From contig NZ_OY782759.1 of the NCBI RefSeq assembly GCF_963678195.1, positions 806,001 through 870,000 on the forward strand: a stretch of 64,000 bases of DNA. Direction: 5' to 3'. The notes under the pieces were generated by a model. The model worked only from the letters and a program-made list of their open reading frames with translations. It did not search any database and had not been told where the DNA came from. Positions 25,509-33,273 of this stretch are shown piece by piece. Numbering within the stretch: the stretch's first letter is position 1; each line of letters begins with the position of its first letter. Origin of the DNA: an uncultured Hyphomonas sp. (lineage in GTDB: Bacteria > Pseudomonadota > Alphaproteobacteria > Caulobacterales > Hyphomonadaceae). The translations under genes were made by a program, and so were the position numbers.

Positions 25509-28016
25509 ATGCCAGACAGCGCGCCGCCCCCCGCATTTACCTTGCCCGAGCCCTTCGCAGGCTGGTTCGGCGCGCGCGGCTGGTCGGCCCGCCCGCACCA
25601 GCTGGCGCTGGCGGAGGCGTCGCTGGCAGGCGACAGCGCCTTGCTGATCGCGCCGACGGGCGGCGGCAAGACGCTGGCGGGTTTCCTCGGCAGCCTGATC
25701 GAGCTCAGCCAGCAGGGCGCGCGCAAGAATTCCGGCATCCCTGCGCTGCACACGCTCTACATCTCGCCGCTGAAGGCGCTGGCGACGGATGTGCAGCGCA
25801 ATCTGATGATGCCGGTTGAGGAAATGGGCCTCGGCCTGCGCATCGAGACGCGCACCGGCGACACGCCGTCCCATGTACGCCAGCGCCAGCGCAAGACCCC
25901 GCCGGACGTGCTGCTGACGACGCCGGAACAGCTCGCCCTGTTCATCGCGTCGGACCATGCGAAAGATTTCTTCGCGGACCTCAAATGCGTGATCGTGGAC
26001 GAGATCCACGCCATCGCCGCCTCGAAGCGCGGGGACCTCTTGTCCCTCGGCCTTGCGACGCTGGCGAGCTGGGCCCCGGCCTGCCGCTTTCTCGGTCTGT
26101 CCGCCACGGTGCGGGACCCGCAGGGCCTCGCCGACTGGCTGGATGTGCGCGGCGACGGCAAGGGCGTGCGCATCCTGCAGGCAGATGGCGGCGTTTCAGC
26201 GGACGTCGACATCCTCATTTCAAATCAGCGTATTCCGTGGTCCGGTCATTCCGGGCGCTTCGCCGTGCCGGAGGTGTATGAAGCCATCAAAAAGGCGACG
26301 ATGACGCTGGTCTTCGTCAACACGCGCAGCCAGGCGGAGCTGATGTTCCAGGAGCTGTGGAACGTGAACGAGGACGGCCTGCCGATCGCGCTGCACCACG
26401 GCTCCCTGTCGCGGGAACAGCGCACCAAGGTGGAGGCGGCCATGGCGGCGGGCGTGCTGAAAGCCGTCGTCTGTACCTCGACGCTGGATCTCGGCATCGA
26501 CTGGGGGGAGGTGGACCTCGTCATCCAGATGGGCGCGCCGAAAGGGGCCGCGCGCCTGATCCAGCGCATCGGCCGGGCGAACCACAGAATGGACGAGGCA
26601 AGCCGCGCCGTGCTGGTGCCGACCAACCGGTTCGAAGTGCTGGAATGCCGCGCGGCAGAAGCCGCCGTGGAAGCGGGCGAGATCGACGGCGAGGGCCTGC
26701 GCACCGGCGCGCTGGACGTGCTGGCCCAGCACATCATGGGCCGCGCCTGCGGCGACGGGTTTGACCTCACAGAGCTCTATGACGAGATCGTCCGCGCCGG
26801 GCCGTATCAGGATCTGGGCTGGGAAGCCTTTGAAAGGATTGTCGATTTCGTCGCCACCGGCGGCTACGCGCTGAAGACCTATGACCGCTACCACCGCATC
26901 GTGCGGCGGCCGGACGGGCGCTGGGTGGCGCGCACGCCGCGGGATGCGCAGGCGCACCGGATGAATGTTGGCGCCATCGTCGAGGCGCCCATGCTGGCCG
27001 TGCGGATGGCGAGCTTCATCGGCAAACCGAAAGCGGGTGAGCAGCGGGCCGTGCGCGCCGGCCACAAGCTGGGTGAGATGGAAGAATACTTCCTGTCACA
27101 GCTGACCCCCGGCGACACGTTCCTGTTTGGAGGCGAAGTGTTGCGCCTTGTCGGCATCGAGGGGCTGGACGCCCTGGTCGTCCGCGCAACCGGCGACCGG
27201 CCTGCCATCCCCAGCTATAATGGCGGCAAGTTCCCGCTGACGACCTTCCTGGCCGACCGCGTGCGCCACATGATCCACAACCCGGACGAATGGCGCCACC
27301 TGCCGCAGCCGGTACAGGAATGGTTCGAGATCCAGCGCCTGCGCTCAGTGATCCCGCCGCCCGATCACCTCCTCGTCGAGACCTTCCCGCGCGGCGACCG
27401 GCACTATCTCGTCACCTATCCCTTCGAGGGGCGGCTGGCGCACCAGACGCTCGGCATGCTGCTGACCCGGCGGCTGGAGCGGATGGGCGCGAAGCCCACT
27501 GGATTTGTGGCCAGCGAATACGCCATGGCCGTCTGGGGCATGGAAGACTTAAGCCCTGTAAACATGGAAGAATTATTCCATCCGGACATGCTGGGCGACG
27601 ATCTCGATGCCTGGCTCGACGAAAGCGCCCTGATGAAACGCACCTTCGGCCAGTGCGCGCAAATCTCTGGCCTGATCCACCGCAATCTGCCCGGCAAGGA
27701 GAAGAATTCGCGGCAGGTCAGCTTCTCGACTGACCTCATCTATGACGTGCTGCGCAGCCATGAGCCCGATCATGTCCTGCTGCAGGCGGCGCGGCAGGAT
27801 GCGGCGACAGGCCTGCTGGATGTGCGGCGCCTGGGCGAAATGCTCCTGAGAATTCAAGGCAAGATCGACCATGTGCCGCTGGAACGGATCAGCCCTTTCG
27901 CCGTGCCTGTCATGCTCGAAATCGGCAAGGAGCCCGTCTTCGGCGCGAGCGTTCAGGACGCGATCCTCAGCGAGGCGGAAGACACGCTGGTGCGTGACGC
28001 CATGCGCATCGACTAG
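25509..28016 (+). CDS. Lhr-Core-type DEXH-box helicase of the repair module
   Basis: An 835-aa superfamily 2 helicase. Walker A is APTGGGKTLAGFL, the DEXH box is VIVDEIHAIAASKRGD, LGLSATVRDP is motif III, and VCTSTLDLGIDWGEVDLVIQ and QRIGRANHR are motifs V and VI. The C-terminal domain resembles the Lhr-Core winged-helix and beta-barrel region. Full Lhr is about 1500 aa, so this is the core form that pairs with the ligase, exonuclease and phosphoesterase. It is a 3'-5' translocase on single-stranded DNA in known members. The pdeM gene follows after a repeat-filled gap of 289 bp. Confidence 0.9.
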   Translation: MPDSAPPPAFTLPEPFAGWFGARGWSARPHQLALAEASLAGDSALLIAPTGGGKTLAGFLGSLIELSQQGARKNSGIPALHTLYISPLKALATDVQRNLMMPVEEMGLGLRIETRTGDTPSHVRQRQRKTPPDVLLTTPEQLALFIASDHAKDFFADLKCVIVDEIHAIAASKRGDLLSLGLATLASWAPACRFLGLSATVRDPQGLADWLDVRGDGKGVRILQADGGVSADVDILISNQRIPWSGHSGRFAVPEVYEAIKKATMTLVFVNTRSQAELMFQELWNVNEDGLPIALHHGSLSREQRTKVEAAMAAGVLKAVVCTSTLDLGIDWGEVDLVIQMGAPKGAARLIQRIGRANHRMDEASRAVLVPTNRFEVLECRAAEAAVEAGEIDGEGLRTGALDVLAQHIMGRACGDGFDLTELYDEIVRAGPYQDLGWEAFERIVDFVATGGYALKTYDRYHRIVRRPDGRWVARTPRDAQAHRMNVGAIVEAPMLAVRMASFIGKPKAGEQRAVRAGHKLGEMEEYFLSQLTPGDTFLFGGEVLRLVGIEGLDALVVRATGDRPAIPSYNGGKFPLTTFLADRVRHMIHNPDEWRHLPQPVQEWFEIQRLRSVIPPPDHLLVETFPRGDRHYLVTYPFEGRLAHQTLGMLLTRRLERMGAKPTGFVASEYAMAVWGMEDLSPVNMEELFHPDMLGDDLDAWLDESALMKRTFGQCAQISGLIHRNLPGKEKNSRQVSFSTDLIYDVLRSHEPDHVLLQAARQDAATGLLDVRRLGEMLLRIQGKIDHVPLERISPFAVPVMLEIGKEPVFGASVQDAILSEAEDTLVRDAMRID

Positions 28017-28025
28017 GGGGCGGCA

Positions 28026-28094
28026 AGGTGTTGGATAGACCGCCCCGCAGACCCTCACAAACACCGTCTATGGACCGTCTATAGACCCTCTATA
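28026..28094 (-). repeat. 69-bp dispersed repeat, copy 2 (inverted)
   Basis: On the plus strand the units read CACCGTCTATG (28062-28072), GACCGTCTATA (28073-28083) and GACCCTCTATA (28084-28094); the reverse complement matches 3396-3464 without gaps, including the tail ending TATCCAACACCT. It starts 10 bp after the helicase stop codon. Like copy 1 it begins within about a dozen bases of a stop codon and lies outside coding DNA. Confidence 0.75.
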
Positions 28095-28097
28095 GCG

Positions 28098-28256
28098 GGC
28101 CCTCACCTTCCACGCCCTTGCGGGCGCCCCTCACCGACCCGCTTCGCGGGCCACCTCTCCCAGAGGGAGAGGGGGTTACCCGTGCGCCGCGTCGCAACCC
28201 CTCTCCCTCTGGGAGAGGAGGGACCCGCGCCCGCAAGGGCGTGGGAGGTGAGGGCC
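28098..28256. repeat. 159-bp nested palindrome (intergenic repeat element)
   Basis: Outer arms 28098-28127 and 28227-28256 (30 bp each) are inverted with one mismatch. Inner arms 28154-28174 and 28198-28218 (21 bp) are perfect inverted copies, and each is itself nearly self-complementary around CTCCC/GGGAG. CCCGCTTCGCGGG at 28138-28150 forms another hairpin. Together the element can extrude as a branched cruciform or fold as RNA. It lies between the helicase and pdeM genes. Confidence 0.8.
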
Positions 28257-28305
28257 GCCGCATTCCCAAATTGACCCGCCCGGCGGGGCAGGCCAGAGTC
28301 GCCGC

Positions 28306-29031
28306 ATGACCGCAGCCCTCGCAAACCGGCGTGAAGAGACCTTCCTGCATCTTGCGGGCGAGCTGCTCGTGCCGCTGCCGGAGGGCGGCCTCTGGTGGCC
28401 GGAGCAGCGCCTTCTGGTCGTCTCGGACCTGCACCTTGAGAAGGGCAGCGCCTATGCCGCGCGCGGCCAGATGCTGCCGCCCTATGACACGGGCGCGACG
28501 CTCGCCGTGGTCGAGCGGCTCTCGGCGCAGCTGATGCCGCAGACGATCATCTCCCTCGGCGACAGTTTCCATGACCGCGCGGCGGAGCTGCGCCTGCCGG
28601 AAGCCTATGCCGAGCGTATCCGCGCGCTGACCTCCGCCCATGACTGGATCTGGGTGGAAGGCAATCACGACCCCGACCCGCCAGCCCATCTCGGCGGCCG
28701 CGCGGAGAAGAGTGTACGCCTCGGCCCGCTCGTCTTCCGCCACGAACCGGAAGGGGAGGCCGGCGAGGTTTCCGGACACCTCCACCCCGTCGCCAAAGTA
28801 AAAGGCCGTGGACGGAATGTCCGCCGCCGCTGCTTCGCCAGCGACGGCGCGCGATTGGTGATGCCCGCCATGGGCGCCTTCACCGGCGGCCTCAACGTGC
28901 TGGACGAGGCCTTCACCAAAGTCTTCCCGGAAGGCCTGACGGCCTTCGCGCTGGGCGAGGGGAAAGTCTTTGTGCTCTCAGGCGGGAGTTTGCTTGGCGA
29001 TGTGCCGCGCGGGGCGCAGTGGAAGTTGTAA
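28306..29031 (+). CDS. pdeM: PdeM-type metallophosphoesterase of the Lhr-Core repair module
   Basis: A 241-aa calcineurin-like phosphoesterase. Metal motifs are VVSDLHLEKGSAYA (D-x-H), SLGDSFHDR (GD), WVEGNHDPDP (GNHD) and EVSGHLHP (GH-x-H). LHLEKG and MLPPYDTGATL are typical of the ligase-associated endonuclease PdeM. It would cut DNA in the same repair pathway as the helicase upstream and the ligase and exonuclease at 17742 and 21920. The start ATG 28306 lies 50 bp after the palindromic repeat. It is followed by an AT-rich stretch. Confidence 0.87.
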   Translation: MTAALANRREETFLHLAGELLVPLPEGGLWWPEQRLLVVSDLHLEKGSAYAARGQMLPPYDTGATLAVVERLSAQLMPQTIISLGDSFHDRAAELRLPEAYAERIRALTSAHDWIWVEGNHDPDPPAHLGGRAEKSVRLGPLVFRHEPEGEAGEVSGHLHPVAKVKGRGRNVRRRCFASDGARLVMPAMGAFTGGLNVLDEAFTKVFPEGLTAFALGEGKVFVLSGGSLLGDVPRGAQWKL

Positions 29032-29159
29032 AACTAGCGATTGTGACGATTATTGAACACGAGGAAAGTCGTCAGTGAGGATTGTTTTAGTTGATGACAT
29101 TTCAATTTAATGGAATGGTGGTGGCTGAACGAGATTGAAATCTAGCCATAGGAATCGGC

Positions 29160-29390
29160 ATGCCTTTTCACGATAAGATGCTCTGCACTGTGCAGAAAAT
29201 CGAATACGACTTTGAAACTCGAACTGGAACCGTCAGGTCCCCTGTTTATTCCGTACCAGATATGAGCGGAAGTACGAAGACTTTTGAAGCGATCGATTCC
29301 AAAGTTCTGCGGGTGGAACATTACGAAGGATCGCAAATAACGACTATTTATGCTCGGCCTGACGGCGGCGCTTGGAAGCGAGTACGCTAA
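29160..29390 (+). CDS. Small hypothetical protein in AT-rich island
   Basis: A 76-aa protein, mixed charge, one Cys (MLCTVQK), likely a small beta-rich cytoplasmic protein (KIEYDFETRTGTVRSP, VLRVEHYEGSQ). No family is recognised. The surrounding DNA is much AT-richer than the rest of the window (my count: 40 percent GC over 29041-29160), and codons such as ATA and TTA-type are used. A transferred or fast-evolving insertion is probable. Coding status is likely but not certain. Confidence 0.45.
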   Translation: MPFHDKMLCTVQKIEYDFETRTGTVRSPVYSVPDMSGSTKTFEAIDSKVLRVEHYEGSQITTIYARPDGGAWKRVR

Positions 29391-29424
29391 AGTGCGATTG
29401 AATTAGCTTCATTGAGGGAACGCT

Positions 29425-29748
29425 ATGCCGATCAATCTGTCAGATTTGGAACGCCGCATCAGGTCATTAGAAGAAGATCGCATCCACCATTTGGCGCTGA
29501 TCAACATGCTCATGACTGCGTCGGAGCATTTGTGGTCTCTTGCGATGCAGAAAGGTCTCATCGAAGACCCGGTGAAGTTCGCAGAGGACTATCTCCAATT
29601 AAAGACCGAAACTCGGACCTTTCAGGGAGTCGACCCAACTTATTTGGACGTCTTGTCTCAAGTTTACGAAGAACGGACGGAGGAGTTTCGGCGGCGTTTG
29701 TTGATGGAGGCGCGGCGAGTTGATCAGAAGCAAAAGGGAAGTGGGTAG
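29425..29748 (+). CDS. Small helical protein in AT-rich island
   Basis: A 107-aa protein predicted to be almost wholly helical. The first 50 residues show a heptad-like pattern (LSDLERRIRSLEEDRIHHLALINML), so it may dimerise as a coiled coil, and the C-terminal helix is charged (EERTEEFRRRLLMEARRVDQKQK). It follows the 76-aa ORF by 34 bp, in the same direction and base composition. Family unknown. The two could form a small transferred pair, but no toxin or antitoxin motif is visible. Confidence 0.5.
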   Translation: MPINLSDLERRIRSLEEDRIHHLALINMLMTASEHLWSLAMQKGLIEDPVKFAEDYLQLKTETRTFQGVDPTYLDVLSQVYEERTEEFRRRLLMEARRVDQKQKGSG

Positions 29749-29834
29749 TATTCGGGCCGCCCACTCCAACTTGCCGCATAGGACAATATTCCTCTCTCGC
29801 TTGACCGTAGGCAAATAATCCTATAGCGCTGATG

Positions 29835-29851
29835 TCCGCGACAATAGCGGA
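29835..29851. promoter_or_regulatory. Candidate operator before the S24 regulator
   Basis: TCCGC (29835-29839) and GCGGA (29847-29851) form an inverted repeat with a 7-bp spacer, a 17-bp site whose size suits a dimeric phage-type repressor. It ends 10 bp before the regulator's ATG. A second weak pair, ATAGGA/TCCTAT (29779-29824), lies upstream. Autoregulation is inferred only. Confidence 0.35.
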
Positions 29852-29861
29852 GTGTGGCCTC

Positions 29862-30479
29862 ATGCAGCATCGGGATATCTGGCGGGGGATTGACCAGCTG
29901 GCCGAGCATCATGGCCTGACGGCGTCGGGCCTGGCGCGGCGGGCGGGGCTGGACCCGACGGCGTTTAACAAGTCGAAGCGCGAGGGCGCCGATGGCCGCC
30001 CGCGCTGGCCGAGCACCGAGAGCCTTGCCCGCGTGCTGGAGGCGGTCGGCTCCGGCTTTGACGATTTCGCCGCGCTGATCGATGGCCGCCGGGGCGCGAC
30101 CGCGCCGCTGATCGGCTTCGCGCAGGCTGGCCGCGACGGCTATTTCGACGATGCGGGCTTTCCCGTCGGGCAGGGCTGGGAAGAGGTGCGCTTCCCCGGT
30201 CTTGGCACCGAGACGGTCTACGCCCTCGAAATCAGCGGCGACTCGATGGAACCGGCCTACCGCGCGGGCGACCGCATCATCGTTGCCCCCGGCGCAGAGG
30301 TGAAAAAGGGCGACCGGGTGGTCGCCAAGACCACGGGCGGCGAAGTGATGGCCAAGGTGCTGGCGCGGAAAAACAGCCGCACCATCGCGCTCGCCTCGCT
30401 CAATCCCGACTATCCGACCCGCGAGTTCAAGCCCTCCGAAATCGCCTGGATCGCGCGGATTTTATGGGCCAGCCAATAG
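29862..30479 (+). CDS. LexA/CI-like regulator with S24 peptidase domain
   Basis: A 205-aa protein. An N-terminal Cro/CI-type helix-turn-helix (HHGLTASGLARRAGLDPTAF, SLARVLEAVG) is joined to an S24 self-cleaving domain: EISGDSMEPAYRAGDRI gives the Ser, and the Lys is in TTGGEVMAKVLARK. Such repressors cleave themselves when RecA is active. Start at 29862 (MQHRDIW) was preferred over 29832 because ggag lies upstream and the HTH begins there. It stands near the DNA repair module but on a separate unit, so a link to damage response is only suggestive. Confidence 0.75.
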   Translation: MQHRDIWRGIDQLAEHHGLTASGLARRAGLDPTAFNKSKREGADGRPRWPSTESLARVLEAVGSGFDDFAALIDGRRGATAPLIGFAQAGRDGYFDDAGFPVGQGWEEVRFPGLGTETVYALEISGDSMEPAYRAGDRIIVAPGAEVKKGDRVVAKTTGGEVMAKVLARKNSRTIALASLNPDYPTREFKPSEIAWIARILWASQ

Positions 30480-30546
30480 GAATTGTTGACACCCATGTGA
30501 CATCAGATGCTTTGCAAAACCCCCAAAAGCGGGTGATTACGCGCGC

Positions 30547-32046
30547 ATGACTGACACGCCCATCGAAGAGCCCACCCCGCAGGAATCCCTCGACCCGGAA
30601 AACTGGGACGAATTCCGCGCGCAGGCCCACCATATGCTGGATGCCGCCATCAACCGGCTGCAGGATGCAAGGCAGGGCCGCGTGTGGACCGAGTTGCCGG
30701 GCGAGATCAAGGAGACGCTGAAGGCGCCGCTGCCCCGCGAGGGCTGGGGCGTGCCGGACGTGATGGACCGGATGGAAGCGCTGCTGCCCTATGGCGCGGG
30801 CAATACCAATCCGCGCTTTTTCGGCTGGGTGCACGGCTCGGGCACGCCGGCGAATTTGCTCGCCGAGATTGCCGCCAGCGCGATGAACGCCAATGTCGGC
30901 GGGCGCGACCATGGCGCGATCTATGTCGAGAAACAGGTCGTGGCCTGGTGCCGGGAGCTGTTCGACTTTCCGGACACCGCCAGCGGCATCGTCGTTTCCG
31001 GCACGTCCATCGCGACGATCATCGCAGTGAAAGTGGCGCGGGATGCGCGGCTGAACTTCCATAGCCGCAAGGAAGGCATCTGCGGGCATGGCCTGGTCGG
31101 CTACACCTCGACCGAGACGCATTCCTGTGTCGCCCGGGCGTTTGACTTGCTCGGCCTTGGCTCTGACGCGCTGCGCAAGATCCCGGCGAATGACCGCTTT
31201 GAAATTGACATGGACGCGCTGAAGGCCGCCATCGCCTCGGACCGGGAAGCGGGCCTCACGCCCTTCATCGTGATCGGCACGGCCGGCACGGTGAATGTCG
31301 GCGCAATCGACCCGCTGGAAGAGCTCGCCGATCTCGCCGCCGAAGAGAGTATGTGGTTCCACATCGATGGCGCGTTCGGATCGCTCGGTGTACTGAGTGA
31401 CCGGGTGAAGGACAGGCTGACCGGCGTGAAGCGCGCGGACTCGCTGGCCTTCGACTTCCACAAATGGCTGCACGTGAATTACGATGCTGGTTTCGCCCTG
31501 ATCCGCGACGAGAAACTGCACCGCGCCGCCTTTACCGACCGGCCGGATTATCTCACCGCCAAGGCCCGCGGCTTGGCAGGCGGTAATCCGTGGCCTGTCG
31601 AATACGGACCGGAGCTGTCGCGCGGCTTCCGCGCGCTGAAAGTGTGGGCGCAGATCGCGGAGTTCGGCACCGACCGCCTCGGCCGCATGATCGAGCGCAA
31701 TTGCTATCAGGCCTCTTATCTGGGCGAGCAGGTGGAGAAGACGCCGGGCCTCGAATTGCTGGCGCCGGTGGCGCTGAACATCTGCTGCTTCCGCTATGTC
31801 GAGCCGGGCCTTTCGGACGCCGTGCTGGACGCGATGAACGACGAGATCGTCATCCAGCTGCAGGAGCAGGGGAGCGCGGCGCCGTCCACCACGCGGCTGA
31901 AAGGACGCCTCGCCATCCGCGTGAATATCACCAACCACCGCACGGCACGGGCCGACCTCGATATCCTGCTGGAAGAGGTTCAGCGCATCGCCGCATCGCC
32001 CGAAGTCGCCGCCGTCCGCGATGCGGCGCTGAAGGATGCAGGCTAG
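30547..32046 (+). CDS. PLP-dependent group II decarboxylase
   Basis: A 499-aa pyridoxal-phosphate decarboxylase of the DOPA/tyrosine decarboxylase group. SGTSIATIIAVKVARDARL is the cofactor phosphate-binding region; STETHSCVARAFDLLG gives the stacking His; HIDGAFGS the Asp; FDFHKWLHVNYDAG carries the Schiff-base Lys in HKW. It would decarboxylate an aromatic or other L-amino acid to an amine, specificity unknown. A LysR regulator follows in the same direction 39 bp after the stop. Confidence 0.82.
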   Translation: MTDTPIEEPTPQESLDPENWDEFRAQAHHMLDAAINRLQDARQGRVWTELPGEIKETLKAPLPREGWGVPDVMDRMEALLPYGAGNTNPRFFGWVHGSGTPANLLAEIAASAMNANVGGRDHGAIYVEKQVVAWCRELFDFPDTASGIVVSGTSIATIIAVKVARDARLNFHSRKEGICGHGLVGYTSTETHSCVARAFDLLGLGSDALRKIPANDRFEIDMDALKAAIASDREAGLTPFIVIGTAGTVNVGAIDPLEELADLAAEESMWFHIDGAFGSLGVLSDRVKDRLTGVKRADSLAFDFHKWLHVNYDAGFALIRDEKLHRAAFTDRPDYLTAKARGLAGGNPWPVEYGPELSRGFRALKVWAQIAEFGTDRLGRMIERNCYQASYLGEQVEKTPGLELLAPVALNICCFRYVEPGLSDAVLDAMNDEIVIQLQEQGSAAPSTTRLKGRLAIRVNITNHRTARADLDILLEEVQRIAASPEVAAVRDAALKDAG

Positions 32047-32085
32047 GCTCTTGCCGCCGCGACAAGAAACGGTCAGAAGTCATTG

Positions 32086-32991
32086 ATGGACTGGGGTAAG
32101 CTACGTTCTTTCCATGCTGCGGCGGAAGCTGGCAGCCTGACGTCTGCCGGTGACCGGCTGGGCATTTCGCAGTCGGCTGTCTCGCGCCAGATCGCGGCGC
32201 TGGAGGAAACGCTGGGCGTCTCGCTGTTCCAGCGCCATGCGCGCGGCCTGGTGCTGACCGATGCCGGGCACACGCTGTTCCGCTCGACCATGGACATGGC
32301 GCAGGCTGCTGCCTCTGCGAACACGGCACTGCGTGACCAGCAGGAAACCCCGCAGGGCGAGCTGATCGTGTCGGCCCCGGTGGCGTTCGGCTCCACCTGG
32401 CTGGTGCCGCGGCTCGGCAACTTTGTGAAAAAGCATCCGGACCTGCACCTCGACCTGCGCCTGGAAGACCGGGAATACGACCTGTTGAAGCTGGAGGCCG
32501 AATGCGCCATCCGGCTCTGGGCCGCCGACAAGGCAGACCTGATCCAGCGCAAGCTGGGCACCGTGGCGACGAACCTCTACGCCTCGCCGGAGTATCTGAA
32601 GACCGCCGGCATGCCGCGCACGCCGCAGGATCTCGATAATCACCGCATCATTGCTTATGGCGACGAAAGCTCGCCCCTGCAGGAGATGAGCTTTGCCTGC
32701 CGTGTCGGCCGGGATGATGCCCCGCCGCGCCCGGCGACGCTGAAGGTGAACAATGTCTTCGCCATGCTGCGGGCGGTCGATGCCGGCCTTGGGATTGCTG
32801 ACGTGCCGGAATACATGGCCTCCACCATGCCGCGGCTGGTGAAAGTTTTGCCGGAAAATGTCGGCCCGATCTTCGATCTCTACTTTATCTACCCTAGCGA
32901 TCTGCGCCGGTCCAAGCGCGTTGCGGCGTTCCGCGACTTCGTAACAGCTGAAACAGAACAGCTACGGCGGGCAGCCATGCGGCAGCTTTAG
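32086..32991 (+). CDS. LysR-family transcriptional regulator
   Basis: A 301-aa regulator. The winged HTH is at residues 3-63: WGKLRSFHAAAEAGSLTSAG and ISQSAVSRQIAALEETLG, with LFQRHARGLVLTDAG following. The effector domain (about 85-300) has VSAPVAFGSTWLVPRL and the typical GLGIADVPEYMA late segment. TTG at 32083 is an alternative start, but ATG 32086 fits better. It may regulate the upstream decarboxylase or the palindrome and small RNA downstream. Confidence 0.88.
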   Translation: MDWGKLRSFHAAAEAGSLTSAGDRLGISQSAVSRQIAALEETLGVSLFQRHARGLVLTDAGHTLFRSTMDMAQAAASANTALRDQQETPQGELIVSAPVAFGSTWLVPRLGNFVKKHPDLHLDLRLEDREYDLLKLEAECAIRLWAADKADLIQRKLGTVATNLYASPEYLKTAGMPRTPQDLDNHRIIAYGDESSPLQEMSFACRVGRDDAPPRPATLKVNNVFAMLRAVDAGLGIADVPEYMASTMPRLVKVLPENVGPIFDLYFIYPSDLRRSKRVAAFRDFVTAETEQLRRAAMRQL

Positions 32992-33006
32992 ATGAACGCC
33001 GGTTAA

Positions 33007-33024
33007 TCATGCATAATTGCATGA
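33007..33024. promoter_or_regulatory. 18-bp palindrome upstream of candidate small RNA
   Basis: TCATGCA (33007-33013) and TGCATGA (33018-33024) are perfect 7-bp inverted arms with the spacer TAAT. It lies 15 bp after the LysR stop and about 45 bp before the deduced promoter of the small RNA. It looks like a dimeric protein-binding site. Confidence 0.45.
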
Positions 33025-33074
33025 GTGATCTGACGCAGTGGTGGTTGTGCGTGTGCGAAAAGGGACTATCTAGG

Positions 33075-33190
33075 CGTTATGCCAAGGGTCCCGGGCATTA
33101 CCCAATCATTCCTCCGATTGGGCGTTTCCTCCCCCTTCGGGACCCGATACTCACAAGCCCGGCGCGTCAATCGCAGCCGGGCTTTTTTTT
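33075..33190 (+). ncRNA. Candidate small RNA with anti-Shine-Dalgarno C-rich loop and intrinsic terminator
   Basis: About 115 nt. An outer stem pairs GGGTCCCG (33086-33093) with CGGGACCC (33138-33145). Inside it, CCCAATC (33101-33107) pairs with GATTGGG (33116-33122) and exposes the loop ATTCCTCC. The strand between the stems reads TTTCCTCCCCC. A third stem, AGCCCGGC/GCCGGGCT (33156-33183), ends in eight T. Promoter-like TTGTGC at 33046-33051 and CTATCT near 33067-33072 lie upstream. The short frame 33009-33218 across it lacks any codon signal. CCUCC loops occur in alphaproteobacterial trans-acting sRNAs (CcsR and alpha-r types), but no family match is claimed. Confidence 0.6.
33156..33190 (+). 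terminator. Intrinsic terminator of the candidate small RNA
   Basis: AGCCCGGC (33156-33163) and GCCGGGCT (33176-33183) pair perfectly; the 12-nt loop itself can form GCG/CGC pairs. Eight consecutive T (33183-33190) follow. No coding gene ends nearby on this strand, since the LysR stop is 165 bp upstream, so it most likely ends the small RNA. Confidence 0.85.
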
Positions 33191-33273
33191 GACCGGTTTC
33201 CGGAAAGCAGGGTTCTGAAAAAGAATGGGCGGGCCCATGGGCCCGCCCTCTCTCGTTTGCCTTGTGGTATGCC

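Noticed and set aside
32998-33016. CtrA site (TTAA-N7-TTAA) before the small RNA
   Set aside because: The first half TTAA is present but the second half reads TAAT, so it is only a partial match.
33009-33218. 69-aa plus-strand ORF across the candidate small RNA
   Set aside because: It crosses the nested stems and the terminator with poly-T, has no ribosome site, and its protein is low-quality; an RNA explains the region better.
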